Positions 8,337-16,915 of a stretch of DNA of 64,000 nt are shown in pieces. The translations under genes were made by a program, and so were the position numbers. The stretch spans positions 30,387-94,386 of the forward strand of contig CALADI010000024.1 of assembly GCA_937890525.1 (NCBI GenBank), read 5' to 3'. The notes under the pieces are model-generated. The model did no database searches. It was not told the origin of the DNA and saw only the letters and a program-made list of their open reading frames with translations. Positions within the stretch are counted from its first letter, which is position 1; each line of letters starts with the position of its first letter. Origin of the DNA: an uncultured Clostridia bacterium (GTDB taxonomy: Bacteria > Bacillota > Clostridia > Oscillospirales > Oscillospiraceae).

Positions 8337-9602
8337 TCAATCTTCGACCCGGCGGATCCTTGCGCCTAGGGCGGTGAGCTTCTCAATCATCCGCTCATAT
8401 CCCCGCTCCACATAGTGGATGTTTTCCACATAGGTCACGCCCTGCGCCGCCAAACCGGCGATGACCAGCGCTGCACCTGCCCGAAGATCCTTGGCATGGA
8501 CGGTATTGCCGGTGAGCCGGTCCGTGCCCGTAATGGAGGCGGTCTTGCCGTTGATCTGGATCAATGCGCCCATGCTCTCCAGTTCGGAGCAGTAGCCGAA
8601 AAAGCGAGTCTCGTAGACGCTCTCGGTGAGCCGGCTGATGCCGTTGGCGAGGGACATACACACGCCGATTTGAGCCTGCATATCCGTGGGGAATCCGGGG
8701 TAGGGCATGGTCTTGACGGTGATTCGCCGCAGAGCCCCCTCCCGCTGGACCCGGATGGAATCGTCAAATTCCGTGATCCGGGCGCCCATTTCCCGCAGAC
8801 GGGTGGTGATGCACTCCATATGCTTAGGGATCACATTCTGCACCATGATATCGCCGCCGGCGGCAACCACCGCCGCCATATAGGTGCCGGCTTCGATCTG
8901 GTCGGGGATCACGGCATAGCTGCCGCCGTGGAGCGATTCCACCCCACGGATCTTAATGGTATCGGTACCGGCGCCGGTGACCCGCGCGCCCATGGTGTTC
9001 AGAAAGTTGGCCAGATCCACAATGTGGGGCTCACGGGCGGCATTCTCGATGATGGTCTGCCCGGGCAGCAGCGTAGCGGCCAGCATGATGTTGATGGTAG
9101 CGCCCACGCTGACCACATCCAGACTGATCCGGGCGCCCTGAAGCCCGTCCGGTCCTGCGGTCAGCTCCACATACTGGTCGGTCTCGTCCACATTCGCACC
9201 CAGAGCAAGGAATCCCTTGATGTGCTGATCGATGGGACGGGAGGCAAAATTGCATCCGCCGGGCAGCGCCACATGAGCCTTGCCGAAGCGGCTGAGCAGA
9301 GCGCCCATCAGGTAATAGCTGGCCCGGATCTTGGTGACAAGAGCGGGGTCAGGCTCGCAGTAGCACACATTCGTGGTGTCGATCTCCACCACATTGGCGT
9401 CTACCCACTCCACCTGAGCATTCATACTGCGCAGGATGTCCAGCAGAATGCGGACATCCGATATATTGGGAACATTTTCAATGCGGCACAGCCCCTGTAC
9501 CAACAGAGTCGCAGGCAGAATGCCCACAACGGCATTCTTTGCGCCGCTGATCACAACCTGCCCGTTCAGGGGATTGCCGCCGATGATTTCGTATTTAGCC
9601 AA
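8337..9602 (-). CDS. murA: UDP-N-acetylglucosamine 1-carboxyvinyltransferase
   Basis: MurA carries out the first committed step of peptidoglycan synthesis, adding enolpyruvate from PEP to UDP-GlcNAc in the cytoplasm. The 421-residue length is standard. Seen: SGAKNAVVGILPATLL (the conserved Lys-Asn near residue 22), the catalytic loop PGGCNFASRP with Cys at about residue 117 (the target of fosfomycin), and repeated alpha/beta domains. The start chosen is TTG 9602 (AAGGAGAGG, spacing about 8), giving (M)AKYEIIGGNPL; the open frame extends 12 codons further but past the ribosome binding site. Firmicutes often hold two murA copies; which paralogue this is cannot be told from one gene. Confidence 0.93.
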   Translation of the reverse strand: MAKYEIIGGNPLNGQVVISGAKNAVVGILPATLLVQGLCRIENVPNISDVRILLDILRSMNAQVEWVDANVVEIDTTNVCYCEPDPALVTKIRASYYLMGALLSRFGKAHVALPGGCNFASRPIDQHIKGFLALGANVDETDQYVELTAGPDGLQGARISLDVVSVGATINIMLAATLLPGQTIIENAAREPHIVDLANFLNTMGARVTGAGTDTIKIRGVESLHGGSYAVIPDQIEAGTYMAAVVAAGGDIMVQNVIPKHMECITTRLREMGARITEFDDSIRVQREGALRRITVKTMPYPGFPTDMQAQIGVCMSLANGISRLTESVYETRFFGYCSELESMGALIQINGKTASITGTDRLTGNTVHAKDLRAGAALVIAGLAAQGVTYVENIHYVERGYERMIEKLTALGARIRRVED

Positions 9603-9642
9603 GGATGATCCTCTCCTTGTGATGAGATAATATTTCAACTAT

Positions 9643-9671
9643 ATTGTATCATAGTGCTGCACTTATGTAAA
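9643..9671 (-). promoter_or_regulatory. SigA-type promoter of murA
   Basis: TTTACA (9671-9666), a 17-base spacer and TACAAT (9648-9643) on the minus strand, about 40 bases before the TTG start. Confidence 0.7.
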
Positions 9672-9698
9672 GCACAATTCCTGCAAAGCGAGGGAGGC

Positions 9699-11024
9699 TC
9701 ACCGGCGCAGCCCCTTGGGGTAGTGGTTTTTCAGCACCCGGCCGTCCCCTTTGCCCCAGCCTATGGACAGTCCGCCTGCCGTGACCAGACACCACCCTTT
9801 CACCGGGGAGGGGATCACATCGCCGTGGAGATAGGCGGCGATCTCGGGACCGTCCGGGGATACATCGTGGGAACTTCTGCACCCGTGCAGCCACAGCGCC
9901 AGAGCGTGGGCAGGCTCAAAACGACCCTTGCGGCAGAGCCCCAGTTCCAGCCCGGGACGCAGTACCTTCATACCTTTGAGTTCCGGCATCTGCTCCGGCA
10001 CCCAGTACAGGGTATCGCCGAAAAGCAGAGCTTTCCCCGCCGGGAGGGAAATGTCCAAATCGGCGGCAAAGGACTTCCATTCCTCGGGCAGCCGATCCCC
10101 TTTGCCGGGAAGCAGTGTACTGTCTTGATCGTTGGCTTTGTGCAGCACTGCGGCATAGTGCCCCTCCCCAAGCTGATGGTGGGGCCACAGGCGGAAGGTG
10201 CGCTCCAGACCGTCAACGGGATCATGGATCAGATCCGTCCGTCCGGGGGAGAGGGCGGGCGCATGGACAGTCTCGATGGAGAACTCCGGGTGGGTGCGAA
10301 GAAATTCGCAGACAGCCCCCTCGTCCTCTGCCGGGGCAAAGGTGCAGGTGGAGTACACCAGCCGTCCGCCGGGGCGCAGCAGTTTTGCTGCGGTGGACAG
10401 GATCTCCTGCTGGCGGCGGGCGCACATCTCTACCGTCTCCTCGCTCCAATCGGTGACGGCGGCCTCTTCCTTACGGAACATGCCCTCCCCGGAACAGGGG
10501 GCATCCACCAGAATTTTGTCAAAAGCGCCGGAAAAATGCCGTTCCAGGTCCGCCGGGTGGTGGTTCAGCACCAGCGCATTGGAGACGCCCATCCGTTCGA
10601 TATTCCTTGAGAGGATCTTTGCGCGTTTGGGGTTGATCTCGTTGCAGACCAGCAGCCCCTTGCCGCCCATCAGAGCGGCAATCTGGGTGGTCTTGCCGCC
10701 GGGAGCGGCGCACAGGTCGCAGATCCGCTCACCGGGCTGGGGATCCAGAAGGGTCACAGGTGCCATGGCGCTGGCCTCCTGCAAATAGTACAGCCCCGCC
10801 TCGTGCCACGGATGCAGCCCCGGGCGGGTCTGGGGGTCGTAGTAATAGCCGTACTGCGCCCAAGGCACGGGCGTCAGGGAAAAGGGCATATCCGGGAAGT
10901 GGTCGGTCTTTAGGGGGTTCAGCCGCAGCCCCACCGCCCGGGGGCGGTCGAGACTGGCCAGATAATCGGGGAATTCATCTTGAAGCTGCTGTTCCATACG
11001 CAGCAAAAAACCATTTGGCAGCAT
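9699..11024 (-). CDS. 16S rRNA (cytosine-C5) methyltransferase, RsmF/RsmB-NOP family
   Basis: A 441-residue SAM-dependent rRNA m5C methylase. Seen in order: an N-terminal RNA-binding region, the SAM motif ICDLCAAPGGKTTQIAALM, the catalytic motif IV VDAPCSGEGMFRK, and motif VI VYSTCTFAPAEDEG with the second Cys. The C-terminal 150 residues match the PUA-like extension (FAADLDISLPAGKALLFGDTLY) of RsmF-type enzymes. The start is ATG 11024 with AAGGAG 7 bases upstream; the frame upstream of it lies in the promoter. It is transcribed from a promoter that overlaps the divergent one of the next gene. Confidence 0.88.
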   Translation of the reverse strand: MLPNGFLLRMEQQLQDEFPDYLASLDRPRAVGLRLNPLKTDHFPDMPFSLTPVPWAQYGYYYDPQTRPGLHPWHEAGLYYLQEASAMAPVTLLDPQPGERICDLCAAPGGKTTQIAALMGGKGLLVCNEINPKRAKILSRNIERMGVSNALVLNHHPADLERHFSGAFDKILVDAPCSGEGMFRKEEAAVTDWSEETVEMCARRQQEILSTAAKLLRPGGRLVYSTCTFAPAEDEGAVCEFLRTHPEFSIETVHAPALSPGRTDLIHDPVDGLERTFRLWPHHQLGEGHYAAVLHKANDQDSTLLPGKGDRLPEEWKSFAADLDISLPAGKALLFGDTLYWVPEQMPELKGMKVLRPGLELGLCRKGRFEPAHALALWLHGCRSSHDVSPDGPEIAAYLHGDVIPSPVKGWCLVTAGGLSIGWGKGDGRVLKNHYPKGLRR

Positions 11025-11055
11025 AAAATGCTCCTTTTTTATCAGATTTTCTTTC

Positions 11056-11106
11056 ATTATAGGGGGCTGGACTGGGCTTGTCAAGGACAAGAAACCGTGA
11101 TAGAAT
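11056..11106. promoter_or_regulatory. Overlapping divergent promoters
   Basis: Minus strand: TTGACA (11084-11079), 17 bases, TATAAT (11061-11056), for the rRNA methylase. Plus strand: TTGTCA (11078-11083), 17 bases, TAGAAT (11101-11106), for the C_GCAxxG_C_C gene. The two -35 boxes occupy the same bases, so the two transcripts should compete for polymerase. Confidence 0.75.
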
Positions 11107-11136
11107 GAAGCAAAACAGACCAAGGAGGATGGAGCA

Positions 11137-11595
11137 ATGGATCATGGCGAACGGGCATACGGGCTGTTCTTGCAGGGGTACAACTGTGCCCAGTCGGTAG
11201 TAGTGGCATTTTCAGAGGATATGGGCATGGAGCCGGACTTTGCCGCCCGGATCTCCTCCTCCTTCGGCGGCGGCGTCGGGCGGATGCGGGAGGTCTGCGG
11301 CGCAGTCAGCGGCATGGCAATGGTGCTGGGGGTGCTGTACGGCTACGATACCCCCGGCGATGACGCCGTGAAGCAGGCACACTATGCCCGGGTACAGGAA
11401 TTGGCGGGGGAGTTCCAGCGCCGCTGTGGCAGCATCGTCTGCCGGGAGCTGCTAGACAATCCTTCCGCAGACCCGGTACCCACCCCCAGAACGGAGGACT
11501 TCTACCATCGGCGCCCCTGCGGTGGGTTTGTGCGTCTGGCGGCAGAACTGGTGGAGGATTATCTGCGACGGAATCCGGTGGAGTGCCAGAGATGA
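11137..11595 (+). CDS. C_GCAxxG_C_C family redox protein
   Basis: A 152-residue protein of the family named for its Cys pattern. Seen: GYNCAQSV near residue 17, then VCGAVSGMAM (GCAxxG site as CGAVSG), and CGSIVCRELL further on, with a last Cys in RPCGGFV. The family occurs in anaerobes and is thought to be redox active or to bind metal; its substrate is unknown. AAGGAGGATGGAGCA precedes the ATG. The stop overlaps the next start as ATGA, so the two are cotranslated. Confidence 0.82.
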   Translation: MDHGERAYGLFLQGYNCAQSVVVAFSEDMGMEPDFAARISSSFGGGVGRMREVCGAVSGMAMVLGVLYGYDTPGDDAVKQAHYARVQELAGEFQRRCGSIVCRELLDNPSADPVPTPRTEDFYHRRPCGGFVRLAAELVEDYLRRNPVECQR

Positions 11596-12110
11596 AGGAT
11601 CTGATCTACAACCAGCACAGCATCCCCGAGGAGCAATGGCGCTACGGCCTGCGCAGCAGCGCCGCCACCGGCTGTGGATGGATCGCCGCCTACAATGCCC
11701 TGCGGCTGATGGGCTACTATGCCCCGCCGGAGAAACTGATCCGCTGTTTGCGGCGTCAGCTTCCTCTGATCCACGGGAACATGGGCACCTGCTTGTGGGG
11801 ACCGGGGCTGTGCTTCCACCGCTGGGGCTTTCCGGTGAAGCTCTGTGTCGATCCTCGGAAGTTTGACCGGGAAGTTCGGGACTCAGATGTGGCGATCCTC
11901 TTTTACCGCTGGCGGCGGGGATGGCGCATGGGGGCGCATTTTGTTGCGGTGCGTGCCACGGAAAGGGGCTTCGTGGGCTATAATACCTTCCGTAACAGCA
12001 CCGGGGAGGATGTCTATGGCTCAAGTCTGCGCGCATTCCTCAAAAAACAAGGCTACTTCGGCTGCGTTCTTACCACCATTCGGGATCGGCGAAGCCTTGA
12101 AGCAAAATAA
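11592..12110 (+). CDS. C39-like cysteine-peptidase-fold protein
   Basis: A 172-residue protein starting at ATG 11592, overlapping the upstream stop by four bases. It shows TGCGWIAAYNALRLMG (a Cys followed by the helix typical of papain/C39 folds), GAHFVAVRA (His), and GYNTF (Asn), the order Cys-His-Asn/Asp of C39-like peptidases. No signal peptide or membrane segment is seen, so it would act in the cytoplasm. Whether it is an active peptidase is unknown. The two-gene unit ends at a strong bidirectional terminator. Confidence 0.6.
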   Translation: MKDLIYNQHSIPEEQWRYGLRSSAATGCGWIAAYNALRLMGYYAPPEKLIRCLRRQLPLIHGNMGTCLWGPGLCFHRWGFPVKLCVDPRKFDREVRDSDVAILFYRWRRGWRMGAHFVAVRATERGFVGYNTFRNSTGEDVYGSSLRAFLKKQGYFGCVLTTIRDRRSLEAK

Positions 12111-12118
12111 CTGGATAT

Positions 12119-12168
12119 CAAAAATCCCCGTTTGTGATCCGATGCCGGGTCACAAACGGGGTGATTTT
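12119..12168. terminator. Bidirectional terminator
   Basis: A 12-bp stem CCCCGTTTGTGA/TCACAAACGGGG (12126-12137 with 12150-12161), with GATTTTT on both sides when read outward. It separates two convergent units. Confidence 0.85.
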
Positions 12169-12176
12169 TATGGAGA

Positions 12177-13559
12177 TCAGCCCAGATCCAAGGGTTTGAT
12201 CTTCTGGCGGTACAGCCGCAGGAACAGGATCAAGGTGGCGAGGAAGCTCACCAATTCCGCAATGGGGAACGCCCACCAGACCAGATTGACATTGCCGGAG
12301 AGGCTCAGCAGGTACGCCGCCGGGAGCAGCGCCAGAAGCTGACGGCACAGGGCGGTGAAGGTGGAGTACAGTCCGTTGCCCAGCGCCTGGAAGCTGCCGC
12401 TGAGGGCGATGCCTACGGCAGCAAAGGGGAAAGACAGGGAGATGATCCGCAATGCGCTGCGTCCCATGGTCAGGAAGTCGGGGGTGGGGTTGAAGATATC
12501 CAGCAGCAGATCCGGGCAGAACTGGAAGCACAGCACGCCCAGCAGCATGATGACGCAGGCGCTGATGGTGGATTTCTTCAGCGTATCCATGATGCGTTTG
12601 GAACTTCTGGCACCATAATTGAATGCGATGATGGAGATGGTAGCATTGTTGATGCCGAACACCGGCATAAAGAAGAAGCTCTGCAGCTTGAAGTAGATGC
12701 CGAAGACGCTGGTGGCAGTCTCGGTGAAGCTCTGCAGGATCATGTTCATGCCGAAGGTCATCACCGATCCGATGCCCATCATCACCACCGAGGGGATGCC
12801 CACCGCCAGAATGGGGCGGATAACGCTCATGTTGGGCTTGAGATACTTGAAATGCAGGTGCACCTCATGGTTGCACTTGTGGTTGATCACCAGCGCCACA
12901 GCGGCGGCGACCCATTGCGCCAGCACGGTGGCAACGGCGGCACCGGCTACGCCCATGGCGGGGATACCGAAGTAGCCGAAGATGAACACCGGATCCAGCA
13001 GGATGTTGACCACGGCACCCACCAACTGGACGATCATGGAATAGAAGCTGCGCCCGGTGGCCTGAAGCAGACGCTCACCCAAGACCTGCACAAACAGACC
13101 GAAGCTGAAGATGGTGCAGATCGCCAGATACTGGGTGCCGCCCTCCACGGTCTCGGTGACGGAGGACTGCATCTGGAAATAAGGACGGGAGCAAAAGACA
13201 CCGAAGAGCATAAAGCCGATGGTGGCGATCATCACCAGCAGGAAGCCGTTGCCGGCGCTGTGGTTGGCGCGGTCGGGGTTGCCCTCGCCCAGAGATTTGG
13301 ACAGCAGCGCGTTGACACCCACGCCGATACCGGTGGAGAATCCGATGAGAAGATTCTGGATGGGGAAGGCGAGGCTCAATGCGGTGACGGCGGATTCGGA
13401 GATCCGGGACACATAGATGCTGTCCACCACATTGTACATGGCCTGTACCAGCATGGAGATCATCAGCGGGACCGCCATGTTGACCAGCAGGCGGCCGATG
13501 GGCATGGTGCCCATTTTGTTTTCACTTAATTTCGGGGTTTTCTTCATTTCAGACATCAT
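12177..13559 (-). CDS. MATE family multidrug/sodium efflux transporter
   Basis: A 460-residue protein with 12 hydrophobic segments in two repeats of six. The N-terminal half begins RLLVNMAVPLMISMLVQAMY and has NVVDSIYVSRISESAVTAL; the second half repeats the pattern (VGIPSVVMMGIGSVMTFGMN). MATE pumps export cationic drugs using sodium or proton gradients. The start is ATG 13559 (GAGGA six bases upstream). The promoter is TTGCTT-17-TATAAT on the minus strand at 13596-13624. Confidence 0.9.
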   Translation of the reverse strand: MMSEMKKTPKLSENKMGTMPIGRLLVNMAVPLMISMLVQAMYNVVDSIYVSRISESAVTALSLAFPIQNLLIGFSTGIGVGVNALLSKSLGEGNPDRANHSAGNGFLLVMIATIGFMLFGVFCSRPYFQMQSSVTETVEGGTQYLAICTIFSFGLFVQVLGERLLQATGRSFYSMIVQLVGAVVNILLDPVFIFGYFGIPAMGVAGAAVATVLAQWVAAAVALVINHKCNHEVHLHFKYLKPNMSVIRPILAVGIPSVVMMGIGSVMTFGMNMILQSFTETATSVFGIYFKLQSFFFMPVFGINNATISIIAFNYGARSSKRIMDTLKKSTISACVIMLLGVLCFQFCPDLLLDIFNPTPDFLTMGRSALRIISLSFPFAAVGIALSGSFQALGNGLYSTFTALCRQLLALLPAAYLLSLSGNVNLVWWAFPIAELVSFLATLILFLRLYRQKIKPLDLG

Positions 13560-13595
13560 TCTTTTCCTCAATAGACAATAAAATAACAATATAGC

Positions 13596-13624
13596 ATTAT
13601 ATCAACAATTGTTCCAAAAAGCAA
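13596..13624 (-). promoter_or_regulatory. Promoter of the MATE gene
   Basis: TTGCTT (13624-13619), 17-base spacer, TATAAT (13601-13596) on the minus strand. Confidence 0.65.
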
Positions 13625-13663
13625 GTGCTAAAACGAATTTTTCTAAGAAAAATGAACTTCTGC

Positions 13664-13692
13664 TTGCAGACAGAGACAGCGGATGATACAAT
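13664..13692 (+). promoter_or_regulatory. Promoter of the M32 carboxypeptidase gene
   Basis: TTGCAG, 17-base spacer, TACAAT; divergent from the MATE promoter. Confidence 0.65.
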
Positions 13693-13722
13693 GAAAAAAA
13701 CGACAAAAGGAGTGAATTGCAT

Positions 13723-15231
13723 ATGAGCGATTTTGATCTGAATACCGCCCTTGCCCAGCTGGATCAGCTGGAAGCCACCCGGGCGGCATACAACCATGCC
13801 ATGGGCGTGATGAGCGTGGATGCGGTGACGGCGGCACCTGCGGAATCGGCAGAGGGTCGCGGCAGAACTATGGAGGTGCTCAGCGGGGTGATCTATCGGC
13901 TGACCGCAGACCCGAAGAACCGGGAGCTGCTGGAAGAACTGGAGAACCACGCAGATTCTCTGGATGCCACCCGGCTGCGGCAGGTTCAGCTTCTGCGCAA
14001 AGAGGTGGATCAGCTTTCCCGGATCCCCCAGCAGGAGTATGTGGACTACACCGTGCTGCTGAATCAAGCGGGAGCGGTGTGGCACAAGGCAAAGAACGAA
14101 AATGACTTTGCAGCCTTTGCGCCTTATCTGGAGCGGATCGTGGAATACAACCGCAAGTTCGCCGGGTACTATAACCCGGCGCTGCCTGCCTATGACGCCC
14201 TGCTCAACGAGTATGAGGAGGGGCTGACCACCGCTATGCTGGACGAGTTCTTTGACCGTCTGCGCCGGAATCTGGTGCCCTTGATCCATCGGGTGAGCGC
14301 CGCAGAGCAGATCGACGACAGCTTCCTGTCCCGCCACTACCCTGTGGAGCAGCAGCGCAGATTCTCCCAGTATTTGATGCAGGTCATGGGCATCGATCCT
14401 CAGCGCTGCACGCTGGCAGAGACCGAGCATCCATTCACCGACGGCAACAACAACCGGGATGTGCGGATCACCACCCACTATTACGAGGATCGGCTGGACA
14501 GCTCCATGTACTCGGTGATCCACGAGGGCGGTCATGCCCTGTACGAGCTGGGCGGCAGCGACGAGCACAACTTCACCTGCCTTCAGGGCGGTGTGTCCAT
14601 GGGCATCCACGAGAGCCAGAGCCGCTTCTATGAGAATCTGGTGGGCAGAAGCCGTGCATTCATCCAGCTGATCTTCCCTAAGATGCAGGAACTGTTCCCT
14701 GAGCAGCTTCGGGATGTGACGGCGGAGCAGATGTACCGGGCAGTGAATCGGGCACAGCCCTCGCTGATCCGTACGGAGGCGGATGAACTGACCTATTCCC
14801 TCCATGTGATGGTGCGTTACGAACTGGAAAAGCGTCTGATCGATGGTACATTGGCGGTGCAGGATCTGCCCAAGGCGTGGAACGATCTGTACCGGGAGTA
14901 TCTGGGGGTAGAGGTGCCCGACGATACCAATGGCTGTTTGCAGGACAGCCATTGGTCCGGCGGCTCCATCGGCTATTTCCCCTCCTATGCGCTGGGCAGC
15001 GCCTACGCCGTGCAGATGAAGGCTGCTATGGAGCGGGAGCTGGGATCGGTGGAGGATCTGATCGCCCATGGGGAACTGGATCGTGTGACCCAATGGCTGG
15101 GGGAGCATATCCACCGCTATGGCAGACTGTATCCCCCCTGCCGCCTGCTGGAGATGTGCTGCGGCGGCTTTGATCCCCAGTTCTACATCGACTATCTGAC
15201 GGAAAAATATACCGAGCTGTATCACCTGTAA
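13723..15231 (+). CDS. M32 family metallocarboxypeptidase (Taq type)
   Basis: A 502-residue enzyme that removes C-terminal residues from peptides in the cytoplasm. The metal site is HEGGHALYE (HExxH type, at about residue 265), followed by the downstream Glu in MGIHESQSRFYENLVGRS, both diagnostic of M32. Family features near the C-terminus include YPSYALGSAYAVQM in the form FPSYALGS. The start is ATG 13723 with GGAG 10 bases upstream. A strong terminator follows. A very long open frame on the opposite strand is a composition artefact. Confidence 0.93.
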   Translation: MSDFDLNTALAQLDQLEATRAAYNHAMGVMSVDAVTAAPAESAEGRGRTMEVLSGVIYRLTADPKNRELLEELENHADSLDATRLRQVQLLRKEVDQLSRIPQQEYVDYTVLLNQAGAVWHKAKNENDFAAFAPYLERIVEYNRKFAGYYNPALPAYDALLNEYEEGLTTAMLDEFFDRLRRNLVPLIHRVSAAEQIDDSFLSRHYPVEQQRRFSQYLMQVMGIDPQRCTLAETEHPFTDGNNNRDVRITTHYYEDRLDSSMYSVIHEGGHALYELGGSDEHNFTCLQGGVSMGIHESQSRFYENLVGRSRAFIQLIFPKMQELFPEQLRDVTAEQMYRAVNRAQPSLIRTEADELTYSLHVMVRYELEKRLIDGTLAVQDLPKAWNDLYREYLGVEVPDDTNGCLQDSHWSGGSIGYFPSYALGSAYAVQMKAAMERELGSVEDLIAHGELDRVTQWLGEHIHRYGRLYPPCRLLEMCCGGFDPQFYIDYLTEKYTELYHL

Positions 15232-15240
15232 TCAAACGCA

Positions 15241-15276
15241 ATTGCCCTGTTTCCCATGGGAAACAGGGCAATTTTT
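15241..15276 (+). terminator. Intrinsic terminator after the M32 gene
   Basis: A long perfect stem, ATTGCCCTGTTTCCC with its complement (15241-15255 with 15258-15272), followed by TTTTT. It reaches the convergent DUF1667 stop. Confidence 0.88.
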
Positions 15277-15640
15277 AACGCTTTTCCACATTTTTGGTGG
15301 CGACGATATCCACGCCGGTTCCGGCGGCATCGGCAAGGAGCACCTGCCCGATGACCACCGGGGCAGGGACGCACAGGGCTTGCAGCGCCCGGATGCAGTC
15401 AAAGATCTTCTCCTTGGGGATGTCGGCGACGGTCTTGGCGGAGACTACTGGGGCAGTACCGCCTGCCACCGCCACGGTGGTGGTGACGATCCGGGTGGGG
15501 GCGGTCAGCTCCTTCCGGGCATATTTTTCGCCGTTTTTACAGGTATTTCCGTCAATCGAACAGATCTGCCCGCCTTGAAGCGTGACTCGGATCCGACAGC
15601 CCAGGGGACAGCCGATGCAGGTCAATTCTTTGGTTTCCAT
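15275..15640 (-). CDS. DUF1667 small Cys-rich redox protein
   Basis: A 121-residue protein with CIGCPLGCRI at the N-terminus and a further NTCKNGEKYA, the four-Cys pattern of DUF1667 that resembles the iron-sulfur motif of molybdopterin oxidoreductases. In Clostridia this gene is regularly the last of a glycerol-3-phosphate oxidising set, as here. It probably acts as a small electron carrier or subunit of the two flavoproteins upstream (inference from context). It lies 2 bases after the preceding gene. Confidence 0.85.
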   Translation of the reverse strand: METKELTCIGCPLGCRIRVTLQGGQICSIDGNTCKNGEKYARKELTAPTRIVTTTVAVAGGTAPVVSAKTVADIPKEKIFDCIRALQALCVPAPVVIGQVLLADAAGTGVDIVATKNVEKR

Positions 15641-15642
15641 GG

Positions 15643-16902
15643 TCAGGCATCCTCCAATCGCAGTAAGATCCTGCCTGCATTTCGCAGAGCGGTCACGGCA
15701 GCTTCGTCCAGCTGGACGGTCTCCATCTCGCCGGGGGCGAGGACATTGCGCTTTCTGGAATAGACGGGGGTATCGTCGGCATAGAGCACCACCCGCTTGT
15801 GGGCGTATACATTGCTGACCCGGAACCGCAGGGTAAGGGGCGGCTCCAGACGGGAAAGCCGCAGGTGGGAGGGCACGCAGTAGCGCACCCCGTCCTGACA
15901 GAGGATGGGCACGCCAGTCTGTGCGGGAGCCTGCGGTGAAAGCAGGTAAGCGGCGGCGCTGCGCCCGGCGGCGGCAGCCTCCTCGGATACATAGTCCACA
16001 AGGTCGTGGACATGGAGCACATTGCCGGCGGCGAAGATGCCCTCCACTTGAGTTTCCAGCGACTCGTTGACCAGCGGACCATTGGTGACGGGGTTCAGGT
16101 CAATGCCGGCCAAACGGCTCAGCTCGTTCTCCGGGATCAGTCCGCAGCTCAGCAGCAGAGTGTCACAGGGAATGTATTCCTCCGTGCCGGGCACAGGTTT
16201 GCCCTGCTCCACTTGGGCGAGGGTGACGCCGGTGAGCCGCTGTTTGCCGTGGATCTCCACCACGGTGTGGCTCAATTTTAGGGGAATGCCGAAATCATCC
16301 AGACATTGGACGATATTGCGCTTCAGCCCGCCGGAGTAGGGCATCAGTTCCGCCACCACCTTGACATGGGCGCCTTCCAGCGTCATGCGCCGTGCCATGA
16401 TCAGCCCAATGTCCCCGGAGCCGAGGATCACCACTTCCCGACCGGGCAGCTTGCCCTCCATATTCACCAGACGCTGGGCAGTCCCGGCGGTGTAGATCCC
16501 GGCGGGGCTGCTTCCGGGAATGTTCAGCGCTCCTCTGGGGCGCTCCCGGCAGCCCATGGCGAGAATCACGGCCTTGGGGTGTAGCCGGAACAGTCCGTCG
16601 GTGGGGTTCACGGCGGTGATGGTCTTATCCGGGGACAGTTCCAGCACCATGGTGTTGAGCTTGTAGTCGATGCCCATGGTCTGCACCCGGTGGATGAACC
16701 GCTGGGCGTATTCCGGGCCCGTCAATTCCTCGTGAAAGGTGTGCAGTCCAAAGCCGTTGTGGATGCATTGGTTCAGAATGCCGCCCAACTCCCGATCCCG
16801 CTCCAGGATCAAGATGCGCTGGACGCCGGATTCCCGGGCGGAGATGGCTGCGGCAAGACCGGCAGGTCCGCCGCCGATGATGACAAGATCGTAAGTGTTC
16901 AT
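15643..16902 (-). CDS. NAD(P)/FAD-dependent oxidoreductase, second flavoprotein of the glycerol operon
   Basis: A 419-residue protein with two Rossmann motifs: IIGGGPAGLAAAISA at the N-terminus for FAD and VILGSGDIGLIMARRM at about residue 165 for NAD(P)H. ERDRELGGILNQCIHNGFG follows the first. This family sits beside GlpO/GlpA-like proteins and probably accepts electrons from glycerol-3-phosphate oxidation. The start is ATG 16902 with AGGAGG upstream. It is 13 bases downstream of the GlpA-like gene and 2 bases upstream of DUF1667. Confidence 0.87.
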   Translation of the reverse strand: MNTYDLVIIGGGPAGLAAAISARESGVQRILILERDRELGGILNQCIHNGFGLHTFHEELTGPEYAQRFIHRVQTMGIDYKLNTMVLELSPDKTITAVNPTDGLFRLHPKAVILAMGCRERPRGALNIPGSSPAGIYTAGTAQRLVNMEGKLPGREVVILGSGDIGLIMARRMTLEGAHVKVVAELMPYSGGLKRNIVQCLDDFGIPLKLSHTVVEIHGKQRLTGVTLAQVEQGKPVPGTEEYIPCDTLLLSCGLIPENELSRLAGIDLNPVTNGPLVNESLETQVEGIFAAGNVLHVHDLVDYVSEEAAAAGRSAAAYLLSPQAPAQTGVPILCQDGVRYCVPSHLRLSRLEPPLTLRFRVSNVYAHKRVVLYADDTPVYSRKRNVLAPGEMETVQLDEAAVTALRNAGRILLRLEDA

Positions 16903-16915
16903 CGATGCCCCTCCT

